The translations under genes were made by a program, and so were the position numbers. Positions 11,921-46,914 of a DNA stretch of 64,000 nucleotides are shown here, one piece after another. Source of the stretch: Myxocyprinus asiaticus (taxonomy: Eukaryota > Chordata > Actinopteri > Cypriniformes > Catostomidae); contig NC_059346.1 of NCBI RefSeq assembly GCF_019703515.2, forward strand, positions 55,626,001 to 55,690,000, written 5' to 3'. A model generated the notes under the pieces. The model was not told the origin of the DNA, did not search any database, and saw only the letters and a list, made by a program, of their open reading frames with translations. Positions within the stretch are counted from its first letter, which is position 1, and the number at the start of each line of letters is the position of its first letter.

Positions 11921-14900
11921 TACCGTTCAAAAGTTTGGGGTCACTTGCCTGAAATGTTTCTCATGATCTTAAAAACCTTTTGATCTGAAGGCGTATACTT
12001 AAATGTTTGAAATTAGTTTTGTAGACCAAATGTATAATTGTGCCAACATATTCATTTATTTAATTACAAAACTAAAATTGTATTAAAAAAAAAAAAGTTT
12101 TTGAAATGGATGACTTGGACCGAAAGCAGCCACTAAGTGCCCAGCATATAGAAGGGAACTCCTTCAATACTGTTTAAAAAGCATCCCAGGGTGATACCTC
12201 AAGAAGTTGAAAATGTCAAGAGTACATGTCTGCAAATTCTAGGCAAAGGGTGACTACTTTGAAGATGCTAAAATATAACACAGTTTTGATTTATTTTGGA
12301 TTTTGTTTAGTCACAACATAATTCCCATAGTTCCATTTATGTTATTCCATAGTTTTGATGACTTTACTATTATTCTAAAATGTGAAAAAAATAAAAATAA
12401 AGAATAAGTGACCCTAAGCTTTTGAATGATAGTGTGTGTATATATATTAGTATTTGGTAGCATTGCCTTTAAATTGTTTAACTTGGGTCAAACATTTTGG
12501 GTAGCCTTCCACAAGCTTCTCACAATAAGTTGCTGGAATTTTGGCCCATTCCTCCAGACAGAACTGGTGTAAATGAGTCAGGTTTGGAGGCCTCCTTGCT
12601 CGCAAACGCTTTTTCAGTTCTGCCCACAAATTTTCTATCAGATTGAGGTCAGGGCTTTGTGATGGCCGCTCCAACACCTTGACTTTGTTGTCCTTAAGCC
12701 ATTTTGCCACAACTTTGGAGGTATGCTTGGGGTCATTGTCCATTTGGAAGACCCATTTGCGACCGAGCTTTAACTTCCTGGCAGATGTCTTGAGATGTTG
12801 CTTCAATATATCCACATAATTTTCCTTCCTCATCATGCCATCTATTTTGTGATGTGCACCAGTCCCTCCTGCAGCAAAGCACCTCCACAACATGATGCTG
12901 CCACCCCCATGCACGGTTCACGGTTGGGATTGTGTTCTTCGGCTTGCAAGCCTCACCCTTTTTCCTCCAAACATAATGATGGTCATTATGGCCAAAAGTT
13001 CCATTTTTGATTCATCAGACCAGAGGACATTTCTCCAAAAAGTAAGATCTTTGTCCCCATGTGCACTTGCAAACTGTAGTCTGACTTTTTTATGGCAGTT
13101 TTGGAGCAGTGGCTTCTTCCTTGCTGACCAGCCTTTCAGGTTATGTCGATATAGGACTCGTTTTACTGTGGATATAGATACTTGTCTACCTGTTTCCTCC
13201 AGCATCTTCACAAGGTCCTTTGCTGTTGTTCTGGGATTGATTTGCACTTTTCGCACTAAACTACATTCATCTCTAGGTGACAGAATGAGTCTCCTTCCTG
13301 AGCGGTATGATGGCTGCATGGTCCATGGTGTTTATACTTGCATACTATTGTTTGTACAGATAAAAGTGGAACTTTCAGGCGTTTGAAAATTGCTCCCAAT
13401 GATGCTCCCATTTTCTGAGGTCTTGGCTAATTTCTTTTGATTTTCCCATGAAGTCAAGCAAAGAGGCACTGAGTTTGTATGTAAACTTCTGACCCACTGG
13501 AATTTTGATATAATCAATTTAAAGTGAAACAATCTGTCTGTAAACAATTGTTGGAAAAATGACTCAAATCATGCCAAAGTAGATGTCCTAAACGACTTGC
13601 CAAAACTATAGTTTGCTAATATTAAATCTGTGGAGTGGATAAAAAAATTAGCTTTAATGACTTCAACCTAAGTGTATGTAAACTTCTGACTTCAACTGTG
13701 TACACGAGGTTTGTTTAAAACAAGTGAAAAATATCTGTAAGACAAGACACTTATACTCAAGACACATTCTCTAAAGAACTTAACATCTTATGCACTGTAG
13801 CTCCTCAAGTAAATGTTCCTTTTTTTAAAGGATGTTTAGATATTTTCTTTGGAAAAAAGTAAAAAAAATCAAATAAAATAGAGCTTGGTATCGCAAATTA
13901 CCTCACAATAAGATACAGTACACACTGCGATTACATTTAATATTATTCAATACATAGAAAGCCATCACAATATCATAATTGGCTCACAACTGAAGCTGCA
14001 GTAAACACTTGTGAGAGACCCAGCGTGTCTCTCGCACGATTTGCTTCAATTCACGCGAATCATAGAAGCGTCTTTGACCGCACAGATAAATGTCATTTTC
14101 ACATTATTTTTTGCTTTATTTATTGAACTTTTAATAAAAGATGCATTACAGATAAGAGGAAATGTCCCCAGGTGTTTCCTTTTTAGATGCTGTAACATGC
14201 AGGTTTTGCTTCTGTGTGGATGCCAGATCCACTTTATTTCACGACAGCATGGATTCTGTATATTAAAGCTGTTGCTGAGGCCATTTTTTTTTTTTATCAT
14301 ATCACCCGGATTGAGGTGAATCACTACACGACCACAAGGACTTAAAAAGTACATTGGGAACTGGGCATTCCAAATTGGGAGAAAAAGGGGAAAAATCCAA
14401 AAAAATTAATAAATAATAGCTGATATTGTTACAATTACATACATTGTAATGTTCTTTTGATTGAAAATTATTTATTTTTTCCCGCCGTCCGGTTCCTCAC
14501 ACCATCGCGCGTACAGACGGGCTCTCCGCTTCTATCAATCTGCATCAGTTCGATATTGTACTCCCGCATTAAATTCCGTAACTGTTCGCCCCTTTTGTTC
14601 AAAATAAACTGTCATGCTCACGGTGCTGTACTGTACTTCCCTGCCCTGTGCTGCTGTTTGTCTGTCTGAAAAGCCTCACCCGCTAGAGGCCAAAAGTGCG
14701 CAAGGGATGGATGTTATATAAAGAAGGTATGAGAAATCACAAAACAATGTAACAAAATGCTACAATTTACTTAATAATAATATCTCATTATGTTAAATAA
14801 CCATAATGTTAATTAAGACTTTATTATTAAAACTGTAATACAATAATACATATACACAACAACCACTTTTAGTGTTTGAATCAATCATATCTCTCACTAA

Positions 14901-16995
14901 ACACTGTGTGAAATGTTTATTTTTGCCTTATTTTATTCAGTTAACATGTATGAGTTGATAACAGTTTGCTTAATAATCTCATTCCATATCTGGATAATTG
15001 CTGCAATATCATAGAGGATAAATTTCCTCCTCTATGATATTTCATTATACTAGTTTTGTTCAGTATGTTAACTTAACCAAAATACTTGGACATACATGAA
15101 TGAGAATAAAACTGAAATAGGAATGTGTTCCAGAGACAATGTACATTTATGTAGTTTAGAGACATTTAGAATGTTACACATTTCTATTTCTATTTAAATA
15201 AATGTATTCTTAAAATATTCTGTTTGTCCAAGAATCCTCTTGCAGCAATGCAGGTCTTTGGCATTTAGAAGCTGCTAGTTTAGGACCTGTGAGGAGTCTG
15301 TTTCTCAAACTAGAGACTGTGATTTACTTGACTTTTTGTTGTTCATCTGGCGTCCACTTCTCTTTCTATCCTGGTTAGAGATTCTTTTTTCAAAACAGTA
15401 ATGCATGGAATAGCCTTTATCTCTCTAAAAAAAAAAATAGACTTCAGGAGAAAATAGAATTTCAGGAGAAATGTTTATTTTTGCCTATTTTTAAAACCAA
15501 AATTTGACTTGCAAGTGTAAAGCAACTTGTAAGAACTCAATACCTCGGCAAATGGGGAAAAAACCCACTGTATTGTGATTTCTGCATGGTAGTGCAACCA
15601 TTTTCAATTATTCTAATAATAAGAACATTTTCTTGAGTACCAAATTAGCACTTTAGAATGCTTTTGTAAGGAATAGGTGACACAGTATATGTTTGCCATC
15701 ACGGGTAAAGAAAAAAATGGAATAAATATCACTTAAAACAGTTATTTCAAACCATAATAATAATTTGCAATTAATGATTTTGGCAGTATTTTTGATCAAT
15801 TTAATGCATCCTTGGTGAAAGGAAGCATGTTTCTTTCAAGAACAAAAATGTCTGTGTTCTACAAATGGAAGCGTATATACTATATATAATACAATTTTCA
15901 TAAAGTAACCTGTAACGTAATTACTTGAGTAGTTTTTTGGAATACTAATTTACTCTTACATGAGTCATAATATTTCTTAGTACTTCTACTTGTACTCAAA
16001 TGAATAATTTCTTCAGTAGCAGTACTTTTACTTAAGTAAAACAAAAAAAAAATCAGTACTCTTTCCACCACTGGTGTCGACGTTTCGTTTCAGCCCAAAA
16101 AAGTAGACCACATGAATTGCGCGCTATATTCTAAGTCTTTTGAAGCCATACAATGGCTTTGTGTGAGGAACGGACCCAAATTTAGGTCCTTTTTGGTCAT
16201 TTTGGAGCTTGTTCACTGTTGTATGGAAAAAGCTGTGAACATTTCTAAATTCCACTGAGGGAAATAAATACAGGTTTGGAATGACAAGCGGGTGAGTAAA
16301 TTATGACAGAATAAAACTATTAGTTTTACAAAAGACTAAATGCCGAGACATAATCTACACAAGTATATGAACGCAAACACGCTTGACTAAGCAAGCTCAA
16401 TTTTGTCTAAATGCAATTTCTTTTTTTACCATTTACACATTGCTCCCTTGTTTCTCGTACAGGAAGTCGTAGCAGTGGTTCAACCCGTAGCGAAGGTGAG
16501 CGAAAGCGGGGCAGTAAAGGAGGCAGCAGCACCAGCGGTCGAGAGGAAAAATCCCCCGTAGGAGGCGGTGGTGCTGACTCCCGCTCTGGCAGCGGCAGCG
16601 AATCGGAATACTCCGTCCGGAGCAGCCGGAGGCGGGACCACGGTTCCGCCACACCCAGCGAGCACAGCCTCAGTCTGAGCCAGCGGTCGCATCACAGAGT
16701 TCCGCCCACCCACCTGGCTCCATATCCCCCAGGTATCCCCATCTCCTACAACCCCATGATGGTCATGATGGTTCCACAGCACCCCCACCCTCATCCGGCC
16801 CTGGGTGGCCCCATGCCCACCCTGTCCACCGCGGCCCATCTTCAGGCCCTGCCTCCCTCTTCAACACCTGGCGGCCCACCCGGAGCTCCTCCCACCAGGG
16901 ATCTGGGATCCGTTCCTCCTGAGCTCACCGCATCCAGACAGTCCTTCCATCTGGCCATGGGCAACCCCAGTGAGTTCTTTGTGGACGTTATGTAG
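8026..16995 (+). CDS. dvl2: dvl2, dishevelled segment polarity protein 2 (3' three exons)
   Basis: Dishevelled is the cytoplasmic scaffold that links Frizzled receptors to beta-catenin and planar-polarity Wnt signalling. The visible coding exons are 8026-8202, 8320-8538 and 16463-16995, joined in phase across GT/AG introns of 117 bp and 7.9 kb. The first encodes the distal DEP domain ([41 protein letters not shown]). The second carries [19 protein letters not shown] and a Pro/Tyr-rich stretch with [10 protein letters not shown]. The third is a Ser/Gly/Pro-rich tail ending in [20 protein letters not shown] and TAG. The tail ([17 protein letters not shown]) and the acadvl neighbour favour dvl2 over dvl1 or dvl3. 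Upstream exons (DIX, PDZ, proximal DEP) are not in the first 8 kb, so the preceding intron exceeds 8 kb or those exons lie elsewhere. Confidence 0.95.
8320..8538 (+). CDS. dvl2: dvl2 exon: post-DEP linker
   Basis: The acceptor is TCAATCAG before 8320 and the donor is GTGAGA after 8538. It encodes the highly conserved VNLSLNDND motif, a [14 protein letters not shown] stretch and the tyrosine-containing [10 protein letters not shown] segment. It is separated from the DEP exon by a compact 117-bp intron. Confidence 0.93.
8690..8945. mobile_element. MITE fragments in dvl2 intron
   Basis: AGGAATAGTTCACCAAAAAA at about 8690 is the left end of the CACCCAAAAATG-type MITE. CTGCAACTAACGATTATTTT at about 8840, followed by repeated GATTATTAGAACGATTAATC motifs, resembles a separate hAT-like MITE end. 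Neither unit is complete. Confidence 0.45.
9051..9116. repeat. (TA)n microsatellite
   Basis: A run of about 33 TA units directly abuts the left end of a Tc1 element. Tc1 elements insert at TA, so the run may have been the target or may have grown from the target duplication. Confidence 0.95.
9115..11095 (-). mobile_element. Tc1-like element (GGCCAAAAGTTTGGAATAATG ends), broken transposase
   Basis: Inverted ends of roughly 120-140 bp lie at 9118-9258 (GGCCAAAAGTTTGGAATAAT) and 10976-11092. The - strand encodes an N-terminal helix-turn-helix region starting [20 protein letters not shown] at 10702. A second DNA-binding part follows ([18 protein letters not shown], about 10400-10480). At 9300-9500 is the extreme C-terminus ([26 protein letters not shown]). 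The middle, with the catalytic core, is replaced by a hAT fragment at about 9505-10160. A deletion derivative of the same family lies in acadvl intron 2. Confidence 0.85.
9505..10160 (+). mobile_element. hAT-superfamily transposase 5' fragment inside the Tc1
   Basis: Broken + strand frames give [20 protein letters not shown] and, one frame over, KRHYEAKH with a downstream STAV. This is the BED/C2H2-like start of hAT transposases of the Charlie / GTF2IRD2-like group. Stops and frameshifts are present, and no downstream catalytic hAT domain was found. The upstream part (about 9505-9790) looks like the element leader. Confidence 0.6.
11140..11850 (-). mobile_element. Tc1-like 5' part (GTGCTCAAAAGTTTGCATACC ends)
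   Basis: The right end CAAACTTTTGAGCACAACTG (11830-11849) and the - strand N-terminal transposase ([38 protein letters not shown]) match the complete copy at 38529-40140. The left border carries another family's end (ACAGTACTGTGCAAATGTTT), so the copy is chimeric and lacks the catalytic region. Confidence 0.75.
11847..11919. repeat. (GT)n/(TA)n microsatellite
   Basis: A GT run passes into a TA run between two Tc1-type elements. A shorter GT/TA run lies at 11092-11126. Confidence 0.9.
11922..12435. mobile_element. Tc1-type MITE (CCGTTCAAAAGTTTGGGGTCA ends)
   Basis: A 0.5-kb non-coding element has inverted ends: the left reads CGTTCAAAAGTTTGGGGTCA and the right is the imperfect complement around AGTGACCCTAAGCTTTTGAA. 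It has no transposase and is flanked by TA-rich DNA, consistent with Tc1-type insertion. Confidence 0.75.
12447..13703 (-). mobile_element. Tc1 (Tdr1/Sleeping Beauty type) with split transposase
   Basis: The 5' inverted end (CTAAGTGTATGTAAACTTCT then TTCAACTGTG, to 13703) is present. The opposite end is truncated at about 12447. The transposase is split: 13319-12918 gives the DNA-binding and first catalytic part ([26 protein letters not shown]) and 12914-12447 the rest ([30 protein letters not shown]). All three DDE acids are still readable, but a frameshift near 12916 separates the first from the other two. Confidence 0.88.
13704..14280. other. Intronic stretch, no feature recognised
   Basis: AT-rich dvl2 intron sequence. 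I see no gene, paired repeat ends or motif worth naming. ATTGTGAGGTAATTTGCGATA-like words recur near 13890-13930 without clear structure. Confidence 0.5.
14285..14405. repeat. Short interspersed repeat fragment
   Basis: GGATTGAGGTGAATCACTAC followed by ACCACAAGGACTTAAAAAGT and a GGGCATTCCAAATTGGGAGA tail is a segment I recognise as a common dispersed repeat in cyprinid-type genomes. The family name and borders are not certain. Confidence 0.4.
14406..15230. other. Intronic stretch, no feature recognised
   Basis: AT-rich dvl2 intron. A short inverted pair (GAGGATAAATTTCCTC around 15015-15030) is the only local structure seen. Confidence 0.5.
15231..15440 (-). mobile_element. Decayed Tc1 fragment
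   Basis: CAGGTCTTTGGCATT near 15250 and TCTGTTTCTCAAACTAGAGA near 15297 match, with decay, the 9360 and 10460 parts of the Tc1 at 9115-11095, brought together by an internal deletion. Confidence 0.55.
15880..16075. mobile_element. MITE-like fragment (TACTTAAGTAAAAGTACT repeats)
   Basis: A dense set of TACTT/AAGTA words ends at AGTACTCTTTCCACCACTG. This is the pattern of a dispersed fish MITE with ends of the form CAGTGGTGGAAAGAGTACT. Only the right end is clear. Confidence 0.45.
16463..16995 (+). CDS. dvl2: dvl2 last coding exon: Ser/Pro-rich tail and C-terminus
   Basis: The acceptor is TCGTACAG before 16463, and the frame is open to TAG at 16993-16995. The composition is low-complexity ([14 protein letters not shown], repeated Ser-Gly, [10 protein letters not shown]). 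It ends in the family-invariant [11 protein letters not shown] content is far above the flanking intron and UTR, as expected for an old coding exon in AT-rich DNA. Confidence 0.93.
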
Positions 16996-17033
16996 CGGGA
17001 CGAAGGGGACGAATGTGGTTGGAATGTGAAATG

Positions 17034-17262
17034 AAAGGGATAGTTCAACTATATTATTTATGCACCTTTATGGAACACAAAAGGAGGTGTTAGGCAGATT
17101 GCTGGTCTCTTCCATTGTTTGTAAAAAAAAAAAAAAAAAAAAGATGAAATGAAAGTTTGGATCGAAATTTTGACTAAGGCTAACTCCTTTTGTGTTCCAT
17201 GGAAGAAAGTTTGGATCAAAATGAGGGTGAGTAAATAATGACAGAACTTTCCCTTTCATTGA
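17034..17262. mobile_element. Short palindromic MITE in dvl2 3' UTR
   Basis: The left end AAAGGGATAGTTCAACTA and right end GGTGAGTAAATAATGACAGA resemble the CACCCAAAAATG-type MITE. Internal arms TGGAACACAAAAGGAGGTGT and ACTCCTTTTGTGTTCCA are inverted copies that would fold into a hairpin in the transcript. A 20-A run lies in the loop. Confidence 0.65.
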
Positions 17263-17699
17263 GTGTGCCGACAACAGAGAGAGAGAGAGCGAGCGCAAAC
17301 CAAAACAAGAGAAGTGTCTCGTGGGTTTTCAAAGGAACCTGTCTAATTTCAAGGGGACACTTATTTAAATGTTTGTTTTTGAAAACCAAACAGCCATTTT
17401 ATTTCTGATTGTCTCATTTTTTCACCCTCTTTGACTCTTGTGTGTGTGCGGTACTTTTTACGAATAAACATTCACTGGTGCCGTAAATGTTGCAATTTGA
17501 AACGCATCCAATGTCGTTAACATCTTGTTTTCGTAATATTTTGTTAGTTCCTAATTTGGACAAATACAAGGCACAGTAGAGGTACGGCGACAGGAACTAC
17601 TACTTTTTCTGTCTACTTGTTCAAGCAAATCTGCATGTTTCCAGTGTAAAATAAATCTTCTGCATCACTTTATATGCATGCATGTAATGCACCAAAAGT

Positions 17700-17990
17700 G
17701 ATATGGTGAACATTAGTTAACCTAAACTAACAATGAACAACACTTTTACAGCATTTATTAATCTTGGTTAATGTTGATTTTAAAAATGTATTACTACTAT
17801 ATGTTGAAATTAAAAGTTGTATATGTTAACATTATGAACTAACATGAACTAACAATGAACAATTTATTTTATTAACTAACATTTAACAAAGATTAATAAA
17901 TGCTGTAAAAATATCGTTCATTGTTTGTTCGTGATTCCTAACGCATTAACCAATGTTAACGAATGGAACCTCATTGTAAAGTGTAAATGT
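17700..17990. mobile_element. Palindromic MITE (ACATTAGTTAACATTAGTTA type) in dvl2 3' UTR
   Basis: AACTAACAATGAACAACACT and CAGCATTTATTAATC on the left are mirrored on the right by GATTAATAAATGCTG and CGTTCATTG. Related sequence recurs in acadvl intron 6 at 28060-28200. Confidence 0.65.
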
Positions 17991-19333
17991 GATATGCATG
18001 TGGCATTTTAGGTTGAGCACAATGAAAAGTAAACACAACTAGTACAGTAGTGTGCTTACGAAAGTATACGTTCAGATTTTTGAGTGTTCACACAGAGCAA
18101 ACAAATCCATTTTAAACTAGTGGCACAGTCTGTTTAATTCAACATTGAGTTTACTCGCAGGGTTTTCAAACAGGGTCCTTAGTGCTGGATTATTTTATCG
18201 AATGCAAGATAATTTTCATCTTTGTCTGAGATTTCTGAATTAAGAGTGTTGCCATAGTGTGTATAGACTGTAGTTACATCTTAAACCCTGACCTAGAGAC
18301 TTTAGATCGGGTTTATTTCTAAGGCACTGACGTTTTTCTTTTCTTTTTTTTTTTTATCATAAAATTCTCATTTTTTGTTTTGTAACTTTTTGAGATTACG
18401 TTAAACTGGCAAAATAGTTATATTCAATCATAATTGCTTAGAATTTTTAAATTCCACCATTTTACTTTGTGCATATTGCATTTTTTCCCCTTTATGTTTG
18501 TGAATATGTTATCTTGGTCGTTTCGCTCAAAACCGAAACATGTACGTTTAGCCATATTGGAAATAGTGGACACGCTCTTTTATGTTTATATTGTTCAGGA
18601 ATATGAATTCTGCCGCTGAATAAACTAGATCCAAGTCTAGTTTTAAACTTTGTTTTGTACTTTGAGCCTCTTGAGACTAGACGTTTAGCTTTTTACCTTG
18701 TACAACACATTTCTTCGAGCTTGTCCCTGCATTTCTTTCCAAGTTGCTCACATTCTTTGTTTAGTACGTGTTTTAGTTTAGTAGACTTGTTTCACTGATC
18801 TGAAACCAGTTTTGTGTTTTTATTATGATGGTTGGGGTCTGGGAAGGTAGGACTGGTGTTAGATTAGTATGAGAAGGTAACTTGGAGCCAAATGCCTCAG
18901 CTGGAACGTATCAACTGACATTTTTGTACCGTTAAAAGAATGGGGGCACATTTTGATTTAACATGCAAGCTACTTAAAGATGCAGGTTTAAGGAGCAGTT
19001 GTTACTTTCTAATTAACTGGTATGCTTTGGGATGAGCCAAAGGCTAAACTATAGGACAAAAAAAAATTCAAAATCCTTCTTACAGTGTTCTCCTAGAAAT
19101 CATGTATCATGGTTAAGTTGTCATGATCATACCAGGATAATTTTACCCTCCCTAGTACCGGTAGATTGTATTAATGGAAACTAATGTACAAACAGTAATC
19201 ATTATAATGATGACTGTGGGGTTATAGTAAAGCTTTATACTGTAGACCTGACATGAACGCATTTCTACCTAGTTTATTTTTGACTTCTACTTTTTTACTT
19301 GTATAAATCATTATTATAACATTTTGTAATCTA

Positions 19334-19339
19334 AATAAA
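19334..19339 (+). terminator. Polyadenylation signal AATAAA, likely dvl2
   Basis: A canonical AATAAA is followed within 20 bp by GTGCTATATG and an A-rich stretch. It is the last good signal before the intergenic MITE cluster. Confidence 0.5.
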
Positions 19340-19616
19340 GGTGCTATATGAAGAAAAAAAACATTGTCTTATTTCATTTTGGTAATGATGATAAAGCTTT
19401 GTCATCTGGAATATGTAATCAAATGTAAGGTGAATACAGGTAAATTGGGACACTATGTACCAATTGTTTGTCAGATGACATCCTGGATAAAAAGATTTTG
19501 ATTCAAATCTGCATAAATTAAAGGCAAAACAAAAAGCTCTATCATGATGTTTATACTAGGGATGCATATTTTTGGCTGATACTGATTTTAACAAAAAGCT
19601 CTGGAATTATGCTTAA

Positions 19617-20895
19617 ATTGATAGTTCACCCAAAAATGAAAATTCTCATCATTTACTCACGCAGAAGACACCCCAGATACGTATGACTTACTTTCTTCTG
19701 CTGAATACACACACAAGATTTTTAGAAGAATATCTCAGCTCTGTAGGTCCATACAATACAAGCGAATGGTGACCAGAACTCCAAAAGCTCCAAAAAGGAG
19801 ACTCCAGTAATATCTTCTGATGCAGTCAAGCTGGTTTTGGGTGAGAACAGGTCAAAATATAACTTCTTTTTCACTGTACATTTTGACAACAGTCTCCTTG
19901 GTTGTGATGATTTCAAGCTCGACTACACTTCCTATAGCACCATCTAGCCAAAGGCTGAGTTCGAAATTGCATGCTGCCATACTACTTGTACTACTTCATT
20001 TATGTCTATGGCAGAAATAGTAAGAGTAGTATGGTAGTATGCCATTCCGAACTCGGCCAGTGTCTTTCTAGCAAGTCAGTCCACTGTCGCCAACTTTGGA
20101 ACGCTCTCGGGAGGTTATTTCCAGTCATGAGAGTGCAGCTCCTATCTACTTGAATGGAGAAAAAACGAAATCTCAAAAACGGTTGGTCAAGATTACGATC
20201 AAAGAACGTATTTCAAATCAGCAGTAAAATCTGAACACAATAGTATCATAAATTGTGCTGCTTTACCTGATAATGCAAAAAAAAATAAAAAAATAATAAT
20301 AATTCAATTTGTCCTGCTTGTATAGCTAATGTGCATGTGCATTCTCGAGTTGATTGACAGGAGATGTCTGTATCTAAATGGTGATTGGCTCTTTTACCTG
20401 TAAGGTGGGACTTCCTTTCTACATCTGTTGACTGTTGGGTGCTCAGAGCTCCTTGTCTGAGCATTCCAAATTCTCCCATTCATTTTAATAGAAGTGGCCT
20501 GTTTCTGCTAAATAGTCTCTGATCTAGACTGATCTAGTCTCTGATGTCAAGCGCAAGGAATTGTAATCGAGCTTGAAATCATGATCAGCCAAGATGTGCA
20601 GTGAAAAAGGAGTTTCATTTTGGTCTGTTCTCACCCAAAACCAACTGGATCACTTCAGAAGACATTTATTAAACCCTGGAGTCTGATGGATTACTTTTAT
20701 GCAGACTTCATCTCTTTTTTGGAGTTCTGGTCACCATTCACTTGCATTGTATGGACCTACAGAACTGAGATATTCTTTTTTTTAATTATTATTATTATTG
20801 TGTTTAACAGAAGAAAGATGGTCAAACACATCTGGGATGGCATGAGGGTGAGTAAATGATGAGAGAATTTTCATTTTTGGTGAACTATTCTTTAA
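19617..20895. mobile_element. CACCCAAAAATG-type palindromic MITE
   Basis: The left end GATAGTTCACCCAAAAATGA and right end TTTCATTTTTGGTGAACTAT are inverted. Long internal arms are also inverted, for example GTAGGTCCATACAATACAAG at 19743 versus CTTGCATTGTATGGACCTAC at 20741. Its centre is interrupted by other sequence. Confidence 0.75.
19953..20058. mobile_element. ~100-bp palindromic MITE
   Basis: GAGTTCGAAATTGCATGCTG with CCATACTACTTGTACTACTT is mirrored by GTAGTATGGTAGTATGCCAT and CCGAACTCGGCC. A compact hairpin-forming insertion lying in the middle of the larger MITE. Confidence 0.65.
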
Positions 20896-21273
20896 TTATG
20901 CTATATTTTAAGAGAGCCACAATGAAAAATAAATATAATCAAAAAATGTTTTGGTCAAAAAATATAATTATAGAATTAGAAGTAAATACAATTTGGTCAA
21001 TAAGTATTTGGCTGATAAATATCGATGGCTGATACATTGGTGCTTCCCAAATAAATGCTATAAAAATAAACAAATACATTTTATTTAATTATTTTGACGT
21101 ATTTTAGATTTTCCTTCTATTACAGTATAACGTGTTTTTTATTTTTTAATTACATTTATCACAATTGGATGGAAAATGTGTTTGATTATCATGAACAATG
21201 TCACTGTATAAAATCTTAATGACCTTAAAAGAGGCTTTTTTTTTTTCTCTATAGGACATGTTCTTGAAAGGAC

Positions 21274-21293
21274 AACTACATTTCCCATAATGC
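21274..21293 (+). promoter_or_regulatory. ZNF143/SBS-type promoter motif upstream of acadvl
   Basis: AACTACATTTCCCATAATGC matches the long ACTACAATTCCCAGAATGC-type site bound by ZNF143 (Staf) in many housekeeping promoters. It is 338 bp upstream of the acadvl ATG in a repeat-free stretch, which suits a ubiquitously expressed mitochondrial enzyme. No TATA box is obvious nearby. The binding call is from motif similarity only. Confidence 0.55.
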
Positions 21294-21630
21294 ATCTAAA
21301 TGTACTCCATAAAGATTACCCCTTCCGTTTGCGCTTTCATAGATGTACATTCACTAGAATGCATGTCTGTTGACCGCAGAGAAATGCTGTATGTCAATGA
21401 GGCAGTTAGATCTACCACATGAGTTCTATAACCGAATCTTTTCGTTCACGGAAAAGCGTCTATATTTCACACGTTACACAAGCGGCACAACTGCAACTGT
21501 TTAAAAGTACAGCGCGTAGCCAGGACGAGCAGAGATCAATAAGAAAAGAACCAAAACAGTGATTCAACACGACTGTTATTGTCTAGAAGAGCTAACATCC
21601 CGTTCAGATCTATAAGCCGACAAAATAAAT

Positions 21631-46914
<25,284 letters not shown>

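Larger units (their letters stand above)
16996..19350 (+). other. dvl2: dvl2 3' UTR (inferred)
   Basis: Sequence from the TAG to the strong AATAAA at 19334 contains no other gene. The length (about 2.35 kb) is inferred. An upstream AATAAA at about 17463 could give a 0.5-kb alternative end. Two MITEs (17034-17262 and 17700-17990) lie inside. Confidence 0.5.
19557..21048. mobile_element. Outer MITE (TAGGGATGCA ends) with nested insertions
   Basis: The left end TAGGGATGCATATTTTTGGC is matched on the right by the degenerate inverse around GGCTGATACATTGGTGCTTC. Most of the interior is later insertions: the 19617-20895 MITE and, within that, the 19953-20058 palindrome. Borders on the right are decayed. 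Confidence 0.5.
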
